Program-made: the position numbers and the translations under genes
Source of the DNA: Hoeflea sp.
Lineage (GTDB): Bacteria > Pseudomonadota > Alphaproteobacteria > Rhizobiales > Rhizobiaceae
Reading direction: 5' to 3'
NCBI GenBank assembly: GCA_019084245.1
Contig: JAHRFE010000013.1
Span: 124,001-188,000, forward strand
DNA: 64,000 nt
In this document: in pieces, positions 60,443 through 64,000 of the stretch
How the letters are laid out: the number at the start of each line of letters is the position of its first letter
How positions within the stretch are numbered: position 1 is the first letter of the stretch
The notes under the pieces: generated by a model
What the model saw: only the letters and a program-made list of their open reading frames with translations
What the model was told of the DNA's origin: nothing
The model's database searches: none

Positions 60443-60878
60443 GACGGTCTCCGCTTCCGGGCGGAATCGTATCGCCCGAAGCAGCGCGGATCCTTGACTG
60501 CCTGCCACCGGTGAAGCCCGCACCGAAAGTCTCCGGTGTTCCTTTCAATTGTTTGCTGTTTCGGCCCGCGTCCGATGCCGGCATCACCACTTCCGAGCCC
60601 GCAACGCTCTCCGCCAGAAAGGCTTTCGCGAACCAAGTCATTGACGTTTACGTGAACGTCAATATTTGATAGACAGCAAAACAGAACCTGTCGCATTCCG
60701 GCTCGACTTCGCTCGTGTCATTTGCCATGACAGGAGGAACCGGCCGCAAGGCCAATTGGTGCGCCTGGACCCTGAAACGGAGGTCCTGGCTATGTGGGAG
60801 CATCAATGTCCGGTGGTGGAGCGGTCTGGCGCGCCAGGCTTGACCAGTGCCGGTCTGATCAGGAGATGAGGATGACCG
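60443..60878. other. Regulatory spacer upstream of ETF-QO
   Basis: A 436-base non-coding stretch. Apart from the palindrome at 60641-60662, a 67-codon frame beginning with TTG at 60666 is visible but unsupported. It should contain the promoter and leader of the ETF-QO gene. Confidence 0.5.
60641..60662. promoter_or_regulatory. Palindromic operator upstream of ETF-QO
   Basis: Perfect 8-bp arms TTGACGTT and AACGTCAA surround TACGTG. The shape resembles operators of MerR-type LiuR or TetR-type regulators of branched-chain amino acid and fatty acid breakdown, pathways that feed electrons to ETF-QO. It lies ~217 bases upstream of the start; regulator identity is inferred. Confidence 0.5.
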
Positions 60879-62543
60879 ATGACTGAAGTTGCTGAGATTG
60901 CCGAACGCGAAAGCATGGAATTTGACGTGGTGATCGTCGGCGCCGGACCGGCAGGCCTGTCTTCGGCCATAAGGCTCAAGCAGATCAACCCGGATCTGAC
61001 GGTCGTCGTGCTGGAAAAGGGCGGCGAAGTCGGCGCCCATATTCTCTCCGGCGCCGTGGTCGATCCGATCGGCATCGACAAGCTCATCCCCGACTGGCGC
61101 GACGATCCCGACCATCCGTTCAAGACGCCGGTCACCGCCGACCACTTCCTGGTGCTGGGGCCGGCCGGCTCGGTGCGGCTTCCCAATTTCATGATGCCGC
61201 CCTTGATGGGCAATCACGGCAATTTCATTGTTTCGCTGTCCAACGTCACCAAGTGGCTTGCCGGCCGCGCCGAGGCGCTGGGCGTGGAGATCTATCCCGG
61301 CTTTGCCGCCACCGAAGTGCTGACCGATGACGAGGGCGCGGTGATCGGTGTGGCCACCGGCGACATGGGCATCGAGCGCAATGGCGAACCCGGCCCCGGC
61401 TACGCCCGCGGCATGGCGCTGCTCGGCAAATATGTGCTGATCGGCGAGGGCGTGCGCGGTTCGCTCGCCAAGCAGCTGATTTCCCGCTTCAAGCTCGACG
61501 CGGACAGCGAACCGCAGAAATACGGCATCGGGCTGAAGGAATTGTGGGAGGTCAAGCCCGAGCACCATCGCCCCGGCCTGGTGCAGCATTCGTTCGGCTG
61601 GCCGCTCGATCTCAAGACAGGCGGCGGCTCGTTCCTCTATCATCTCGAGGACAACAAGGTGGCGGTCGGCTTCGTCGTTCACTTGAACTACAAGAACCCC
61701 TATGTCTCGCCGTTCGAGGAGTTCCAGCGCTTCAAGACCCATCCGTCGATTGCCCCGGTCTTCGAGGGCGGCAAGCGGATCGGCTATGGCGCGCGGGCCA
61801 TTTCCGAGGGCGGCTGGCAGTCGGTCCCCAGGCTCGCCTTCCCCGGCGGCGCGCTGATCGGCTGCTCGGCCGGCTTCGTCAATGTCGCCCGCATCAAGGG
61901 CTCGCACAATGCCATGCTGTCGGGGATCCTGGCTGCCGAGCACGCGGCCGAAGCCATCGCAGCAGGCCGGGCGCAGGACACGCTCGAGAGCTATGACGCC
62001 GCCTGGCGCACATCCGAGATCGGCGCGGACCTGAAGAAGGTGCGCAACGTCAAGCCGCTGTGGTCGAAACTCGGCACCATCGGCGGCGTGGCGCTGGGCG
62101 GGCTCGACATGTGGCTCAACACCCTGTTCGGGGTCTCGCCGTTCGGCACGATGAAGCACGGCAAGACCGATTACGCCTCGCTGGAGCCCGCATCGCAGCA
62201 CAAGAAGATCGACTACCCCAGGCCCGACGGCGTGCTCGCCTTCGACCGGCTCTCCTCGGTGTTCCTGTCCAACACCAACCACGAGGAAGACCAGCCGGTG
62301 CACCTGCAGGTCAAGGACCTCGCGCTGCAGAAGAACTCCGAGCTCGACGTCTATGCCGGCCCGTCGACCCGCTATTGCCCGGCGGGCGTCTATGAGTGGG
62401 TCGAAACCGATGGCCAGCCCACCTTCGTCATCAACGCCCAGAACTGCGTCCACTGCAAGACCTGCGACATCAAGGACCCCAACCAGAACATCAACTGGGT
62501 CCCGCCCCAGGGCGGCGAAGGGCCGGTGTATACGAATATGTGA
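60879..62543 (+). CDS. Electron transfer flavoprotein-ubiquinone oxidoreductase
   Basis: This 554-residue ETF-QO passes electrons from ETF to ubiquinone at the inner membrane. It has the N-terminal FAD motif V-I-V-G-A-G-P-A-G-L, and the C-terminal [4Fe-4S] region with C-P-A-G-V-Y-E-W and CVHCKTCDIKDP. Start ATG 60879 follows AGGAG/GAGGA elements. It would serve dehydrogenases such as dimethylglycine/sarcosine-type or acyl-CoA enzymes. Confidence 0.95.
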   Translation: MTEVAEIAERESMEFDVVIVGAGPAGLSSAIRLKQINPDLTVVVLEKGGEVGAHILSGAVVDPIGIDKLIPDWRDDPDHPFKTPVTADHFLVLGPAGSVRLPNFMMPPLMGNHGNFIVSLSNVTKWLAGRAEALGVEIYPGFAATEVLTDDEGAVIGVATGDMGIERNGEPGPGYARGMALLGKYVLIGEGVRGSLAKQLISRFKLDADSEPQKYGIGLKELWEVKPEHHRPGLVQHSFGWPLDLKTGGGSFLYHLEDNKVAVGFVVHLNYKNPYVSPFEEFQRFKTHPSIAPVFEGGKRIGYGARAISEGGWQSVPRLAFPGGALIGCSAGFVNVARIKGSHNAMLSGILAAEHAAEAIAAGRAQDTLESYDAAWRTSEIGADLKKVRNVKPLWSKLGTIGGVALGGLDMWLNTLFGVSPFGTMKHGKTDYASLEPASQHKKIDYPRPDGVLAFDRLSSVFLSNTNHEEDQPVHLQVKDLALQKNSELDVYAGPSTRYCPAGVYEWVETDGQPTFVINAQNCVHCKTCDIKDPNQNINWVPPQGGEGPVYTNM

Positions 62544-62549
62544 GGGTGG

Positions 62550-62575
62550 GGCAGGGCGCGGGGATGCGCCCTGCC
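62550..62575 (+). terminator. Stem-loop after ETF-QO
   Basis: A 10-bp perfect stem (GGCAGGGCGC / GCGCCCTGCC, 6-base loop) lies 7 bases past the stop codon. The T-run is missing, so efficiency is uncertain. Confidence 0.65.
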
Positions 62576-62811
62576 TGAAACCGCACCTTGTGGTGCCGGA
62601 TTTGAGAGAGCGCAAGGAGCGATGGGGCGCTTAGCGCCCTCGCGGGATCTCCTGCCTTTATGGCCGACTGTCACTCGCGCCCGAAGCGACTGTTTGCGTG
62701 GGCTCTGCCGCTGCGGCGCAGCTTCTTGAATGCGGGCAGTGGGTAGCCACATCCGATCATGATGGGTGCAACCGAGCCACTTGAGCCCCTTTTGCGCCGG
62801 AAACACGTGCG

Positions 62812-63357
62812 TTATGCGGCACTCTTCCATTTTTGCGGGGTGACGTAAACGATGCTGTCGCCGACACTGACCATCACGTCGCCATCCTGAATATTGACCT
62901 GAAGCTTCATCACCCGGCTTGCCAGTTTTGCCATCTCCCGCGTGTCTTTCTCGGAAAAACTGGTCACTTGAAGATTGTCAAAACGGGAGATGCTGCTTTT
63001 CGTCTTGTCCCACCACATCTCGGCCGTCCGGCCGCCGTAAGGATAGACGATCACCTTTTTGGCTTTGCCGCAGGATTGCCGCATCAGTTTTTCGCTGGGA
63101 CACCCAAGCGCCACCCACACATCAAGTTCGCCGGTCAGGCTCTTCTGCCAGATGTCCGGCTCGTCGTCGGTCGAAAGGCCCTTGGTCATTTCGAGATGCT
63201 CATGGGCATTGAGCGCAAAGGCCAAAATGCGCACCATCAGCCGTTCATCTGTCTCTGAGGGATGTTTTGCAACGGTCAATTTATGGGTGTCGTAATAGTG
63301 ACGATCCATGTCTGAGACTGAAAGTTCGACCTTATAGATAGTGGCATTTTGCGCCAT
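62812..63357 (-). CDS. yaeQ: YaeQ-family protein
   Basis: The 181-residue protein has the length of E. coli YaeQ, with a PD-(D/E)xK-like fold. It contains A-T-I-Y-K-V-E-L-S-V-S-D-M-D-R at the start, then HPSETDERLMVRILAFAL and DVWVALGCPS. ATG 63357 is used over a longer in-frame extension. YaeQ was linked to RfaH bypass and transcription effects, but its action is unsettled. Confidence 0.93.
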   Translation of the reverse strand: MAQNATIYKVELSVSDMDRHYYDTHKLTVAKHPSETDERLMVRILAFALNAHEHLEMTKGLSTDDEPDIWQKSLTGELDVWVALGCPSEKLMRQSCGKAKKVIVYPYGGRTAEMWWDKTKSSISRFDNLQVTSFSEKDTREMAKLASRVMKLQVNIQDGDVMVSVGDSIVYVTPQKWKSAA

Positions 63358-64000
63358 GAGATGTCCCGGAAATTCAAAGATCAGGATGCTTACTGCGTCT
63401 GATGCGATTGTGAAAGCAGATAAAAAGGGCACAGATCAACGGGGCGAGCGGGTGTTGCCAAGCTGTGTGAGCTGACTTCGCATGATGCGTGGCCGGTAGC
63501 AGGCGAACGCCTTCGAGCCGGGGTCTGAGCCGCATTAAAACATTGCGTAGGGCATCTCCCCTGGCGTTACGCGGTTTCCGCGACTGGCAAAGCCTTCACC
63601 TAGGCAGGGCGGGCTTCCCGGTCGGTCATAGTCGAAGCGGCAAAGGCGTGGAGAAAAGGGGCGTTTCATCGACCCGAGCGGGTATGATGCGGGACAAAGA
63701 TCAGGGCCAGAAAACGGGCTAAAGCGGACGTTGACTCCACGCCCAAAGTTCTGCGGAGTCATTCGTAATAGGAGCTACTCGCGTGACATTTGTTTTGTAT
63801 AATGAATTAATGCAGATGATGATTGCTGGGGGCTGGTAAATCACGTTGCGCCAATATATTCGTATTGAATTACTATTTAACTCCAAGGTAGATTTGGAAA
63901 TGACGAAATTTAACAGAATTACTATGGACTCGGTGTAAAAATATGAATGAGACGACATCGGACGCAAGCTACAGGTATGATGAATCTGTTGTTCGGCAGC
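63358..64000. other. Right-edge region without a supported gene
   Basis: Up to about 63720 the sequence is GC-rich, with short frames on both strands that look like shadows. From about 63770 to 63960 it is markedly AT-rich with many stops. Nothing recognisable is encoded; it may hold a promoter for a gene beyond the window. Confidence 0.5.

Noticed and set aside
60648-62615. 655-codon minus-strand open frame antisense to ETF-QO
   Set aside because: Shadow of a strongly conserved gene, with no ribosome site or family resemblance.
63489-63762. Short frames on both strands at the right edge
   Set aside because: Overlapping on both strands, low complexity, and no ribosome site.

Overview
The window looks like a chromosomal segment of a Hyphomicrobiales (rhizobial, probably Rhizobiaceae or Hoeflea-like) alphaproteobacterium. 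Evidence for this is the high GC, dense operons with ATGA/GTGA overlaps, the rhizobial acpXL-lpxXL cluster for the very-long-chain fatty acid of lipid A, FnrN, GlxA-type regulators and several families of palindromic repeats. The species cannot be fixed from the sequence alone.

Region 1 (about 0.8-24 kb) is a one-carbon/betaine region. It encodes a non-pyrrolysine MttB-family methyltransferase, its corrinoid protein, a pterin-type corrinoid:tetrahydrofolate methyltransferase, an ASKHA/2Fe-2S corrinoid activator (RACo/RamA type), a DUF1638 protein, a 2x[4Fe-4S] protein, a MetF plus a separate MetV-like Cys-rich partner, a betaine-homocysteine methyltransferase-like protein and a glycine betaine/proline-type ABC transporter. 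A GlxA/GbdR-like regulator lies at the left end. Read together, they import a quaternary amine, move its methyl group through B12 to tetrahydrofolate and oxidise methyl-THF, using parts best known from acetogens and methanogens. An ECF sigma factor/von Willebrand pair and a PadR regulator sit inside the region.

Region 2 (24.9-51 kb) is a nearly complete cobalamin cluster: cobQ; a cobalamin riboswitch followed by cbtB-cbtA-cobU-cobW-cobN-GNAT-cobO; then cbiX-cobH-cobL-cobI-cobJ(cbiG fusion)-cobM; minus-strand cobK and cbiD; and cobA-cobB-cobC-cobD. It mixes aerobic (late cobalt, CobN) and anaerobic-type (CbiX, CbiD, CbiG) parts; cobG, cobF, cobS and cobT are not in the window. It presumably supplies the corrinoid used in region 1.

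Region 3 (51-64 kb) holds an L,D-transpeptidase, the minus-strand acpXL-fabZXL-fabF2XL-fabF1XL-adhXL-lpxXL operon, divergent hemN and fnrN sharing an FNR/FixK box, a PAS protein, ETF-ubiquinone oxidoreductase and a YaeQ-like protein. The last 640 bases show no convincing gene.

Mobile or repetitive DNA is limited to small palindromic elements: a pair of ~112-bp repeats at 3.8-4.1 kb, inverted palindromes flanking a GIY-YIG gene at 6.25-6.69 kb, and a C/G-rich element with 41-bp perfect arms inserted in frame within cobN, with a relative between cobL and cobI. No rRNA, tRNA, CRISPR or classical IS element was seen.
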